64,000 bases of DNA, from the NCBI RefSeq assembly GCF_000371925.1, contig NZ_AQVE01000007.1, positions 117,021-181,020 of the forward strand, written 5' to 3'. A model generated the notes under the pieces. That model was not told the DNA's origin and did no database searches. It was given only the letters and a program-made list of their open reading frames with translations. Of the stretch, positions 1 through 8,974 are shown piece by piece. The stretch is from Thiolinea disciformis DSM 14473 (GTDB taxonomy: Bacteria > Pseudomonadota > Gammaproteobacteria > Thiotrichales > Thiotrichaceae). Within the stretch, counting starts at the first letter, position 1; every line of letters begins with the position of its first letter. Position numbers and translations under genes: made by a program.

Positions 1-1031
1 TCTTCCGCGCCGGTTAAAATAGTTTCGCCTTCCGCACAAGCCGCCGCTACGAATAAAACAGGGAATTCATCAATCGCCAGTGGCACCAAGGCTTCGGGAA
101 TGCGAATACCTTTCAAAGGGGCATAACGCACTCGAATATCCGCAACCGGCTCACCGCCCACTTCACGTTGATTCAATAGTTCTAAATTAGCACCCATCAA
201 ACGCAAAATATCAATGACGCCAGTACGAGTAGGATTAATGCCCACATGCTCGATAATCAAATCGGAACCCGGCGCTATGCTTGCACCGACTAAGAAAAAG
301 GCCGACGATGAAATATCGGAGGGTACGTCAATCGTACAGGCCATTAGTTTTCCACCGCCTTGTAAGCGAATCGTATTACCTTCAACGATGACCTCATAGC
401 CAAAACCGCGCAACATGCGTTCGGTATGATCACGCGTTGGTGCAGGCTCAGTGACCGAGGTTTCACCTTGCGCATAAAGTCCTGCTAGCAAGAGTGAGGA
501 TTTCACCTGCGCACTAGCCATCGGCATATCGTAATGAATACCTTTCAGTTTTTGACCACCCTGCACGTGTAGCGGTGGTGTGCCTGCTTCGGTCGCTACG
601 ATTTTTGCTCCCATTTGTGCTAGAGGCACGGTCACGCGTTTCATGGGACGCTTTGATAAAGAACTATCACCCGTCATGGTCACATCAAACGCTTGTCCAC
701 TCATTAAGCCAGACATGAGACGCATGGAAGTACCGGAATTACCCATGTCTAAATCAACAGTCGGTTTTTTCAAACCATGTAAACCAACGCCGTGAATAGT
801 GACTTCGCCATTGGCACTGGGGCCTTCAATGTGTACACCCATATTCCGAAAGGCTTGTAAGGTGCATAAGCAGTCTTCACCCTGTAAGAAGCCGCTGACC
901 TGTGTTGTACCTTCAGCCAAGGAGCCGAGCATAATTGAGCGGTGTGAAATAGATTTGTCACCAGGGACACGAATGCGCCCTGTTAGGCTACCACCAGCTT
1001 GGACAGTGAAACGTAATGCAGAGTGACTCAC
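1..1031 (-). CDS. aroA: 3-phosphoshikimate 1-carboxyvinyltransferase (EPSP synthase), 3' end cut by window
   Basis: This enzyme transfers enolpyruvate from PEP to shikimate 3-phosphate in the shikimate pathway. The frame stays open to the window edge, giving about 343 of the usual 430-440 residues; the C-terminal quarter lies outside. Early residues carry the substrate-binding PGDKSISHR motif, and a central PTRDHTERML segment matches the family's second signature. The GTG start overlaps the TGA stop of tyrA (GTGA), so translation is probably coupled. The hisC-tyrA-aroA order is that of pseudomonads and other gammaproteobacteria. Function is secure from the motifs and the context. Confidence 0.95.
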   Translation of the reverse strand, partial: MSHSALRFTVQAGGSLTGRIRVPGDKSISHRSIMLGSLAEGTTQVSGFLQGEDCLCTLQAFRNMGVHIEGPSANGEVTIHGVGLHGLKKPTVDLDMGNSGTSMRLMSGLMSGQAFDVTMTGDSSLSKRPMKRVTVPLAQMGAKIVATEAGTPPLHVQGGQKLKGIHYDMPMASAQVKSSLLLAGLYAQGETSVTEPAPTRDHTERMLRGFGYEVIVEGNTIRLQGGGKLMACTIDVPSDISSSAFFLVGASIAPGSDLIIEHVGINPTRTGVIDILRLMGANLELLNQREVGGEPVADIRVRYAPLKGIRIPEALVPLAIDEFPVLFVAAACAEGETILTGAE

Positions 1032-1909
1032 GAATTAGCTCCTGATTCAAAACGAGCAATATAGTTATCCCGCGCGGTTTTTGCTTTTTCCATGCGTTGG
1101 CGCAGTGCTTCTCCATCTTGTCTGTGGATGAAGTCAGCAAATTCCGTTAGGTTTTGTTTTAACGCCTCAATCATGGGCAAAATAGCCGCCCCATTATGCA
1201 AACAAATATCACGCCACATAATCGGGTCACTTGAGGCAATGCGCGTAAAGTCGCGAAACCCACCCGCTGCATAACGCAAAATATCTTCACGCTGTGGCGA
1301 GTTAAGGAGCGTATCCACCAATGAGAAGGCGAGTACGTGTGGTAAATGGCTGGTGGCCGCTAATACTTCGTCGTGCAACTTCACTGGCATTTCTTCGACT
1401 AAAGCACCGGTCACTTGCCACATTTGAGCAATCTGCGTTAAGGCTTTACGGTCAGTATAAGTTTGTGGAGTCAGGATTACGCGTCGTTTATGGTATAAGT
1501 CCGCAACGGCTGCTTCCACACCACTTTTTTCACGCCCTGCAATCGGATGGCCGGGCACAAAGCGCGTAAAATCGTGACCGAACACTTCGTTCACTTCCGC
1601 AACCACTGAGCCTTTGGTGCTACCTGCATCAGTGAGGATTGCCTGAGTGGGTAGAGCAGGGCGGATTTGTTCTAATAAAGGCTTCATCGCCCCCATGGGA
1701 ACGGCTAGCAACACCACATCGGCGTCTTTAACGGCTTCCTGTGGATCAGTGACATAGGCGTCAATTACGCCTAAATCCACCGCTTTCTGCAAATGCACGG
1801 TATTACGGCTACAACCTATAACTTCACGCACATAATTAGCTTCGCGCAAGGCTAGCGCAAGCGAACCCCCAATCAGACCGACACCAAAGATAACTAAGCG
1901 ACCGATCAC
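1028..1909 (-). CDS. tyrA: prephenate dehydrogenase, monofunctional
   Basis: Oxidative decarboxylation of prephenate to 4-hydroxyphenylpyruvate, in tyrosine synthesis. A Rossmann GVGLIGGS motif lies at residues 9-16, a GHPIAGREKSG substrate segment at 120-130 and a TSHLPH helix at about 186-191. At 293 residues it is a stand-alone dehydrogenase without a chorismate mutase or a C-terminal ACT domain. The start is a GTG overlapping the hisC TGA by four bases, and the stop overlaps the aroA GTG in the same way, so the three genes form a translationally coupled operon. An arogenate-using (cyclohexadienyl) specificity cannot be excluded from sequence. Confidence 0.92.
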   Translation of the reverse strand: MIGRLVIFGVGLIGGSLALALREANYVREVIGCSRNTVHLQKAVDLGVIDAYVTDPQEAVKDADVVLLAVPMGAMKPLLEQIRPALPTQAILTDAGSTKGSVVAEVNEVFGHDFTRFVPGHPIAGREKSGVEAAVADLYHKRRVILTPQTYTDRKALTQIAQMWQVTGALVEEMPVKLHDEVLAATSHLPHVLAFSLVDTLLNSPQREDILRYAAGGFRDFTRIASSDPIMWRDICLHNGAAILPMIEALKQNLTEFADFIHRQDGEALRQRMEKAKTARDNYIARFESGANS

Positions 1910-3054
1910 GCTTTAAGTACCTTGTCTAACGCTTTGATGCAGCGCGTATTTTGCGCCTCTGTACCAACGGTAATACGCAGGTGTTGCGGCAAACCATAAC
2001 CACCAATGGGACGTACAATCACACCTTCACGCAATAAGGCTTCATAGACTTGTGCACCTGTTTTGCCTTCCACTTTGACGGTAATGAAATTACCCACCGT
2101 TGGAATATAGGACCAGCCATGCGCGGCACAAGCCGCATACCATTGCTTTAAACCGGCTTCGTTAGTGGTAACACTGGCTTGTAAAAACGCATCATCTTCT
2201 AAAGCTGCCGATGCTGCTGTTAGGGCTAAGCTATTTACATTGAAGGGTTGGCGCACGCGATTCAGAATATCGGCGATTTCAGGACTGGAAATCGAATAAC
2301 CAACCCGTAAACCGGCTAAGCCATAAATCTTAGAAAACGTACGTGTCACAATGAGATTCGGGAATTCGTTTAGCCATAACATGCCATTAGGGAAGGCCGG
2401 ATCTTGCACATATTCGGTATAAGCTTCATCCAGCAACACGACCACATGAGGCGGCACATTTTTCAGGAAGCGATACAGCTCCTCACGTGCAATCCAAGTG
2501 CCGGTCGGGTTATTCGGGTTGGAGATAAAGACTAAGGCTGTGTGTGGATTGTCCTTGATGGTTTTCAGCAGCGCATCAACATTATGCCCGTAAGGCATCG
2601 TTACATGTTCTGGCGGAAAGGCTTCTGCCGTTAATAAGTCAGCACCGGCGGATTGGCTCACTAAGGCATAGATCGCAAACGCATATTGTGAAAAGACTGC
2701 TGCACGTCCAGGCGTTAAATAGGCACGTGCCACGATTTCCAATAAATCATTGGAGCCGTTGCCTAAGGTAATTTGCTGTGGGAGCAAATCGAATTTACCG
2801 GCGATGGCCAATTTTAATTGGTAACCACTGCCATCTGGATACAGTTCCAAATCATTAAGCGCAGCTTGCATGGCTGCTTTGGCCTTGGGGCTTGAGCCTA
2901 AGGGATTTTCATTGGATGCGAGTTTAATAATGTCTTTTACACCCAACTCCCGCTCAAGTTCCTCGATTGGCTTGCCCGGCTGATAGGGATGCAATTTTTG
3001 AACGCCTTTCACGGCAAGGCTACGATAGTCGAGATTGGACGGCATAAGTTTCAT
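1906..3054 (-). CDS. hisC: histidinol-phosphate aminotransferase (HisC2 type)
   Basis: PLP-dependent class I/II aminotransferase acting on histidinol phosphate and, in this aromatic context, probably also on aromatic keto acids. The N-terminal VQKLHPYQPGKPIEELERELG is the typical HisC opening; the PLP lysine lies in SKIYGLAGLR and a SNPNNPTG motif is present. A longer frame reaches 3084 through a TTG codon, but the ATG at 3054 fits the family length (382 residues) better; no strong ribosome site decides it. It leads the hisC-tyrA-aroA operon. HisC2 paralogues next to tyrA are thought to serve phenylalanine/tyrosine transamination; that role is inferred here. Confidence 0.88.
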   Translation of the reverse strand: MKLMPSNLDYRSLAVKGVQKLHPYQPGKPIEELERELGVKDIIKLASNENPLGSSPKAKAAMQAALNDLELYPDGSGYQLKLAIAGKFDLLPQQITLGNGSNDLLEIVARAYLTPGRAAVFSQYAFAIYALVSQSAGADLLTAEAFPPEHVTMPYGHNVDALLKTIKDNPHTALVFISNPNNPTGTWIAREELYRFLKNVPPHVVVLLDEAYTEYVQDPAFPNGMLWLNEFPNLIVTRTFSKIYGLAGLRVGYSISSPEIADILNRVRQPFNVNSLALTAASAALEDDAFLQASVTTNEAGLKQWYAACAAHGWSYIPTVGNFITVKVEGKTGAQVYEALLREGVIVRPIGGYGLPQHLRITVGTEAQNTRCIKALDKVLKA

Positions 3055-3159
3055 TATTGGTGTGCTATGGAAGCACGCATTCAATCATATCGTTCAAGAC
3101 TTTGCCAGTACATGCCATCAATCAGCCGCAGCGATTGCTCTGACACTAGACAAGTGGTA

Positions 3160-3188
3160 GAACTCACTCAGTTTAAATAATTTATAAT
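3160..3188 (+). promoter_or_regulatory. candidate promoter of the trpB2-like gene
   Basis: A perfect TATAAT lies at 3183-3188, about 50 bases before the start of the TrpB2-type gene. The hexamer 17 bases upstream is a poor -35 match. The region sits between divergent genes and is AT-rich. Read by eye only. Confidence 0.4.
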
Positions 3189-3235
3189 TTTGTTTTTCTA
3201 TTATCGAATGAACACATGTAAGGAGAGGGACGCGA

Positions 3236-4597
3236 ATGACGACACCAACAAAAATTTACCTGCCTGAAAGTGAGATGCCAACCCATTGGTATAATGTTGC
3301 GGCGGATTTGCCAACGCCCCCCGCACCTTATTGTGGCCCCGATGGAACGCCGGTTCCACCTGAGGCGATGCTTGCTATTTTTCCTGAGGAAATTTTAAAA
3401 CAGGAAATGAGTGCAGAGCGTTGGATTCCCATTCCCGAGCCAGTGCGCGAGGCCTTAACCATGTGGCGGCCTTCACCTTTGTACCGTGCGCATCGTTTGG
3501 AAAAAATGCTAGGTACACCCGCAAAAATTTATTACAAAAACGAAGCCGTCAGTCCAGCAGGCTCTCACAAACCCAACAGTGCTGTACCGCAAGCTTACTA
3601 TAACCGTGAGGCAGGGATTCGCCGTCTGACTACAGAAACTGGTGCAGGGCAGTGGGGGAGTTCCTTAGCCTTAGCGGGACAAATGTTTGGTATTGATGTG
3701 CGTATTTACATGGTGAAAATCAGCTACGAGCAAAAACCTTATCGACGCTCGATGATGACTACTTGGGGTGCAGAGGTGTTCCCAAGCCCTACCGATATGA
3801 CGAATGCAGGCCGAGCTATTTTAGCGGCTGACCCGAACTCGAATGGCTCACTGGGGATTGCGATTTCGGAAGCGGTGGAGGAAGCGGCTAGCCGTCCTGA
3901 TACCAATTACGCACTGGGTTCGGTTTTGAATCACGTGTTATTGCATCAAACTATTATTGGTTTGGAAGCGAAAAAACAATTGGCATTAGTCGGTGACTAT
4001 CCTGATATGGTGTTTGCGCCTTGTGGTGGCGGCTCGAATTTTGGTGGTATTGCTTTCCCCTTTTATGCAGATAATGCGGCCGGTAAACAAGTGCGCTTAG
4101 TGGCGGTTGAACCTATGTCTTGCCCGACTTTAACCAAAGGCGTGTATACCTATGACTTTGGCGATACCGCAGGTTTAACCCCAATGATGAAAATGTACAC
4201 ACTGGGTCATAACTTTATGCCGCCCGGTATTCACGCAGGTGGTTTACGCTATCATGGCGCATCAGCCTTAGTCAGCCAGATGTATAATGAAAAACTCATC
4301 GAAGCCACTTCAGTCGGTCAATTAGAAACCTTTGCAGCGGGTGTGATGTTCGCGAAGAGTGAGGGTATCGTGCCAGCACCAGAGTCTTGCCACGCGATTG
4401 CCGCGATGATTCGTGAGGCCAAAGAATGCGCGAAAACCGGCGAAGCAAAAACCTTACTCTTCAATTTATCCGGTCATGGTCACTTTGATATGACGTCGTA
4501 TGATCGTTATTTGAAAGGGGAACTAACGGACTTTGATTATCCCGAAGAAGCTATTAAAGCCTCTTTGGCAGATTTGCCGAGCTTTGCAAAAGTTTAG
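3236..4597 (+). CDS. trpB: TrpB2-type tryptophan synthase beta chain
   Basis: PLP enzyme condensing indole with serine. At 453 residues, with the N-terminal extension and a GSHKPNSA cofactor lysine (K112), it belongs to the TrpB2 subgroup and not to the standard ~400-residue TrpB. An ETGAGQWGSS segment at 134-143 and a GGGSN phosphate loop near 264-268 are present. AAGGAGAGG precedes the ATG with good spacing. No trpA is adjacent, which fits the known habit of TrpB2 proteins to sit alone; they are thought to salvage free indole or to act without the alpha subunit. It is followed by a strong terminator and so is monocistronic. Confidence 0.9.
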   Translation: MTTPTKIYLPESEMPTHWYNVAADLPTPPAPYCGPDGTPVPPEAMLAIFPEEILKQEMSAERWIPIPEPVREALTMWRPSPLYRAHRLEKMLGTPAKIYYKNEAVSPAGSHKPNSAVPQAYYNREAGIRRLTTETGAGQWGSSLALAGQMFGIDVRIYMVKISYEQKPYRRSMMTTWGAEVFPSPTDMTNAGRAILAADPNSNGSLGIAISEAVEEAASRPDTNYALGSVLNHVLLHQTIIGLEAKKQLALVGDYPDMVFAPCGGGSNFGGIAFPFYADNAAGKQVRLVAVEPMSCPTLTKGVYTYDFGDTAGLTPMMKMYTLGHNFMPPGIHAGGLRYHGASALVSQMYNEKLIEATSVGQLETFAAGVMFAKSEGIVPAPESCHAIAAMIREAKECAKTGEAKTLLFNLSGHGHFDMTSYDRYLKGELTDFDYPEEAIKASLADLPSFAKV

Positions 4598-4606
4598 TTT
4601 GGTACA

Positions 4607-4638
4607 GGCAAAAGCCCTACGGGTTAGGGTTTTTTGCC
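4607..4638 (+). terminator. rho-independent terminator after trpB2
   Basis: GGCAAAA and CCCTA arms face TAGGG and TTTTTTGCC around a five-base loop, with a single bulged G and a run of six T. It begins ten bases after the trpB2 stop. The A-rich left arm would also let it end transcription from the opposite strand. Confidence 0.8.
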
Positions 4639-4687
4639 ACGCTGGAGGAATGTTTCCCTTAAATCATTTAAGTCCCTCATAAACTTA

Positions 4688-5827
<1,140 letters not shown>

Positions 5828-5835
5828 CTAGGTAT

Positions 5836-6183
5836 TTAATGTTGAAAAATAGCTTTATAGGTCATTGGATCGAAGCCAAGTACCTGTCGACTTCCTGTAT
5901 CTAGCAAGGGGCGTTTAATAATCGCTGGTTGATCTTCCATGACCGCTAAGGCCAATGTTTCAGTTAAGTTTTCACGGGTTTTTTCCGGCAATAAGCGCCA
6001 CGTGGTGCCACGTTTATTCAGCATGGCTTCCCAACCCAACTCATCAACCCACGCACGTAATTGGACTGGATTGAGGCCATCTTTACGGAAATCATGGAAG
6101 GTGTAGGGAATGCCGCGCTCGTCGAGCCATTGGCGTGCTTTGCGCACCGTATCGCAGTTACTTAAGCCATACAGGATGGTCAT
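5836..6183 (-). CDS. yffB: ArsC/Spx-family thioredoxin-fold protein (YffB-like)
   Basis: Small thioredoxin-fold protein of 115 residues with one N-terminal cysteine (C9, in LSNCDTVRKARQWL) and the family's KRPLL motif near residue 90. The YffB group resembles arsenate reductase, but its physiological substrate is not established and glutathione-dependent thiol reduction has been suggested. Its ATG overlaps the TAA of the S24 gene by one base, so the two are coupled. The pairing with dapE is conserved in gammaproteobacteria. An arsenate-reducing role should not be assumed. Confidence 0.85.
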   Translation of the reverse strand: MTILYGLSNCDTVRKARQWLDERGIPYTFHDFRKDGLNPVQLRAWVDELGWEAMLNKRGTTWRLLPEKTRENLTETLALAVMEDQPAIIKRPLLDTGSRQVLGFDPMTYKAIFQH

Positions 6184-6557
6184 TAATCATACCATTTGTG
6201 ATAAGAGCGCCGCTTGCCTGCACGTTGGGTGATGACACCTTCGACTTGTTGCGGCTGAATTTCAAAGCTAGCATAACTTGGATTTAAGGCTTCCAAATAA
6301 TGCCGCCCATCACGAATGCGCAAGCGGCGGAAAATATACTCGTCGTGACTATCTTTAGCAAATACAAATGCGCCATCGCGTACAATGCCGCTGCGGTCAA
6401 TAATAATAATGCAGCCTTGGTCGAATTCAGGCTCCATACTATTATCGGTGACTTGTAAGGCGAAGGGTTCGGCCTCAGAGCAGCTACTACCTTCTTGTAA
6501 GGCGCTGCTAATGTCTTTTTTGAAAATATCACTAACAGCAATACGCACTTCGGCCAT
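6183..6557 (-). CDS. S24/LexA-like C-terminal domain protein, probably without protease activity
   Basis: At 124 residues this matches only the peptidase-like half of LexA/UmuD proteins; no DNA-binding domain is encoded. The nucleophile region is preserved (S40 in TDNSMEPEF), followed by the usual GCIIIIDRS strand. Where LexA has its catalytic lysine (family pattern V-K-R-L) this protein reads F-R-R-L, so arginine replaces lysine at about residue 78. GAGGA lies six bases before the ATG, which follows the cysG stop by only three bases. The combination suggests a degenerate or non-cleaving S24 protein; what it does in a siroheme/lysine operon is unknown. Confidence 0.75.
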   Translation of the reverse strand: MAEVRIAVSDIFKKDISSALQEGSSCSEAEPFALQVTDNSMEPEFDQGCIIIIDRSGIVRDGAFVFAKDSHDEYIFRRLRIRDGRHYLEALNPSYASFEIQPQQVEGVITQRAGKRRSYHKWYD

Positions 6558-6559
6558 AT

Positions 6560-7999
6560 TTAATCCTCTATCACTGGATTGCGACTAAATTCACTGGCTG
6601 CTACGTGACGTTCAGGTTGATACCAATGCAATTTTTCATGCAATCGAACCACATCACCCACAATAGTTAAGGTGGGGGCACGTACCGCGCGTTCGCTGAC
6701 TAAGCTTGGTAAAGTGGCTAATGTACCAATATGTACGCGCTGATTGCGTGTTGTGCCTTGTTCGACTAAAGCAGCAGGTGTTTCGGGTGACATACCGTGC
6801 GCCACTAATTGTTTGCTGATGACTTGAATACCGGTTAAACCCATATAAAACACTACGGTTTGACGCGGTTGCGCCAGTTTTTCCCAATCTAAATCAATTG
6901 TGCCATCTTTCAAATGTCCCGTGGCAAACGTACAGGATTGTGCATAATCGCGGTGAGTGAGTGGAATACCTGCATAAGATGCGCATCCTGAAGCGGCGGT
7001 AACCCCCGGAACGACTTGGAAGGGAATGCCATTTTCCGCCAAGGTCTCAATCTCTTCACCCCCGCGCCCAAAAATAAAGGGGTCTCCGCCTTTTAAGCGC
7101 AGTACACGTTTGCCTTGTTTCGCTAAATCGACTAACAAATCATTAATTTTTTCTTGGCGCACGACATGATTGGCTTTTTCCTTGCCTACATAAATCCGTT
7201 CTGCATCTTGGCTAGCCATGTTTAAGATCGATTTGGCGACCAAGCGATCATAGACCACCACATCGGCTTGTTGCATGAGACGTAACGCGCGAAAGGTTAA
7301 TAAATCAGGATCGCCAGGACCTGCGCCGACCAAATAAACTTCCCCCACACTAGGCTCAGCCGATGGGTTTGCCAGCATTGCATCTAACATTTGGCGCGCG
7401 GCTTGCGTATTGCCGGCATAGACCAATTCCGCAAAAGGTCCGCGCAGGGTTTGCTCCCAAAAATGTTTACGCTGTTCAGGATCGGCAAAACGTTGTTTGA
7501 CTGTGTCGCGGTATTCTTCGGTAATCGTCGCCAATTCGCCGCATGAAGACGGAATCATGGTTTCCAATTTCATGCGAATTTGTCGTGCTAAAACAGGTGA
7601 TGCACCGCCTGTGGAAACCGCAATTTGTACGGGATCACGGTTTACGACCGAAGGGACAATAAAGCTACAGGCCTTAGTATTATCCACCACATTGACTAAA
7701 AGATTACGTTCGTGTGCGAGTTGCGCTATTTCTCGGTTGACAGCCCTATTATTGGTAGCTGCAATGATGAGAAAGGCCTGATTTAGATCATTCGGGGAGA
7801 AAGTGCGGGCTAAGTATTTTATTTGAGTCGGGTGTTGCACGATTAGCTCTTGCATTTCAGGGGCTAGGTCGGGCGCGATAATTTGTAATCTTGCACCACT
7901 TTTTACTAAAGCTTGAGCTTTACGTAGCGCGACCTGACCGGCGCCCACCACGACACAAAGGCGATCTTTTAAGCATAAAAAGATAGGGAAACGCTCCAC
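6560..7999 (-). CDS. cysG: siroheme synthase, trifunctional
   Basis: Makes siroheme from uroporphyrinogen III. Residues 1 to about 200 form the precorrin-2 dehydrogenase/ferrochelatase half, with a GAGQVALRKA Rossmann motif and a TGGASPVLARQIR segment. From about residue 220 comes the SAM-dependent methyltransferase half (VGAGPGDPDLLT, LRLKGGDPFIFGRGGEE). The length of 479 is close to E. coli CysG. The start is GTG behind a strong GGAGG site. Siroheme serves assimilatory sulfite and nitrite reductases, and siroamide-type cofactors in dissimilatory sulfite reductase; which applies here cannot be read from the window. Confidence 0.96.
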   Translation of the reverse strand: MERFPIFLCLKDRLCVVVGAGQVALRKAQALVKSGARLQIIAPDLAPEMQELIVQHPTQIKYLARTFSPNDLNQAFLIIAATNNRAVNREIAQLAHERNLLVNVVDNTKACSFIVPSVVNRDPVQIAVSTGGASPVLARQIRMKLETMIPSSCGELATITEEYRDTVKQRFADPEQRKHFWEQTLRGPFAELVYAGNTQAARQMLDAMLANPSAEPSVGEVYLVGAGPGDPDLLTFRALRLMQQADVVVYDRLVAKSILNMASQDAERIYVGKEKANHVVRQEKINDLLVDLAKQGKRVLRLKGGDPFIFGRGGEEIETLAENGIPFQVVPGVTAASGCASYAGIPLTHRDYAQSCTFATGHLKDGTIDLDWEKLAQPRQTVVFYMGLTGIQVISKQLVAHGMSPETPAALVEQGTTRNQRVHIGTLATLPSLVSERAVRAPTLTIVGDVVRLHEKLHWYQPERHVAASEFSRNPVIED

Positions 8000-8041
8000 A
8001 ACATCCTCCAGATAAGTTTGGCTTTGGGCTAAGAAGTGAGC

Positions 8042-8278
8042 TTACTTTTCCCACTCCATTAGCACAGGCTTTTCGCGTTGCTCTAATAAGCGTTCTTCGG
8101 CTTCTAATTGATTGGCGGCAAATACCATTTTGTAGCTAGCCCGATCTTCCGGTTGGGCATTAATACGTAAGGAACGAACTGCATGGCGCGCATCGGCATA
8201 ACCTTCAAAACTAGCCTTCAACTCAAGGTTTTTAACCAGCGGGTTGGGTTGGGTAATGCTGAATACAAAATAGGGCAT
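8042..8278 (-). CDS. conserved small protein of unknown function
   Basis: A 78-residue soluble protein from the ATG at 8278 (MPYFVFSITQ); an 11-residue upstream extension to 8311 is possible but less likely. It is rich in charged residues and ends in a conserved-looking VLMEWEK. A helical EAEERLLEQRE stretch suggests an alpha-helical C-terminus. I recognise the general form as a short protein found in gammaproteobacteria but know no function. It lies 42 bases upstream of cysG on the same strand and may be cotranscribed. Confidence 0.6.
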   Translation of the reverse strand: MPYFVFSITQPNPLVKNLELKASFEGYADARHAVRSLRINAQPEDRASYKMVFAANQLEAEERLLEQREKPVLMEWEK

Positions 8279-8478
8279 GGTGGTTCTCAGTCTGAATAAG
8301 CATTGGTGCATTATTCATGGCAATTTGCCCTTGTCCAATAGCCCGAATGCAATAGACTGCATTAGGGTAGATTATTCGACCTTGAAATGCGTACAAAAAT
8401 TTACTGTCGATAACTTCGTTTTAATTTGACCTACTATAAGATAGGGCAAGAAACAGTATTAGCCAAGGATGCGAGCCT

Positions 8479-8922
8479 ATGAGTGATCAAAAATCAACTG
8501 CTATGACAACAAGGGACTTTGTGAATCTGCTAGCGGATTTAGCCGAGCAGATTGAGTTACTGATTGGGCGTCGTGGGACTTTGAGTGTATTTCGTTATGC
8601 GGGTAAGCAAATGGGTAAGCGCATGGGCGCTAATCAACAAGGCGATGAGCAGTTAGCGCGTAGTATTGTGGCCCAGTTTTTTCGCGAAAAGGAGTTTATG
8701 GATGATGTGGTGCTAGTGGGCGAGAACGCTGAATTAAGCGGTTGTCGTATTGGTTTAGTCTTGCGTGAGCGAGGGATTCAGGCTGGCACTCATGCTTTAT
8801 GCCATTTTGGTTTTGGTTTGATTGATGGGGTCACTGAATCGGTAACTGGCAAGAAAATTGTTACCTTGCATGTGGCCTCTGAATACCATGAAAATGGTAT
8901 TACTTGCCAAGAAACGTGGTAA
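8479..8922 (+). CDS. V4R-like small-molecule-binding protein (tentative)
   Basis: 147 residues, cytoplasmic. The C-terminal half follows the spacing of V4R (4-vinyl reductase) domains: a cysteine in ALCHFGFGLIDGV, a glycine-rich middle, a glutamate in SEYHENG and a final cysteine in ITCQETW, the pattern used for metal or hydrocarbon sensing. The central SVFRYAGKQMGKRMG segment also resembles the G-x3-G helix of these domains. V4R domains bind small ligands in sensors such as DmpR; a free-standing one could be an adaptor or binding protein. No DNA-binding region is present. It appears monocistronic, and the assignment rests on motif spacing alone. Confidence 0.5.
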   Translation: MSDQKSTAMTTRDFVNLLADLAEQIELLIGRRGTLSVFRYAGKQMGKRMGANQQGDEQLARSIVAQFFREKEFMDDVVLVGENAELSGCRIGLVLRERGIQAGTHALCHFGFGLIDGVTESVTGKKIVTLHVASEYHENGITCQETW

Positions 8923-8974
8923 AAGCAGCCAACAAAAAATTGGCTGCCTTGGTTTTAGCTGAAGTTTTTCGCGT

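Noticed and set aside
214..1026. Plus-strand open frames opposite aroA
   Set aside because: aroA motifs are continuous on the minus strand, and the opposite frames have no recognisable features.
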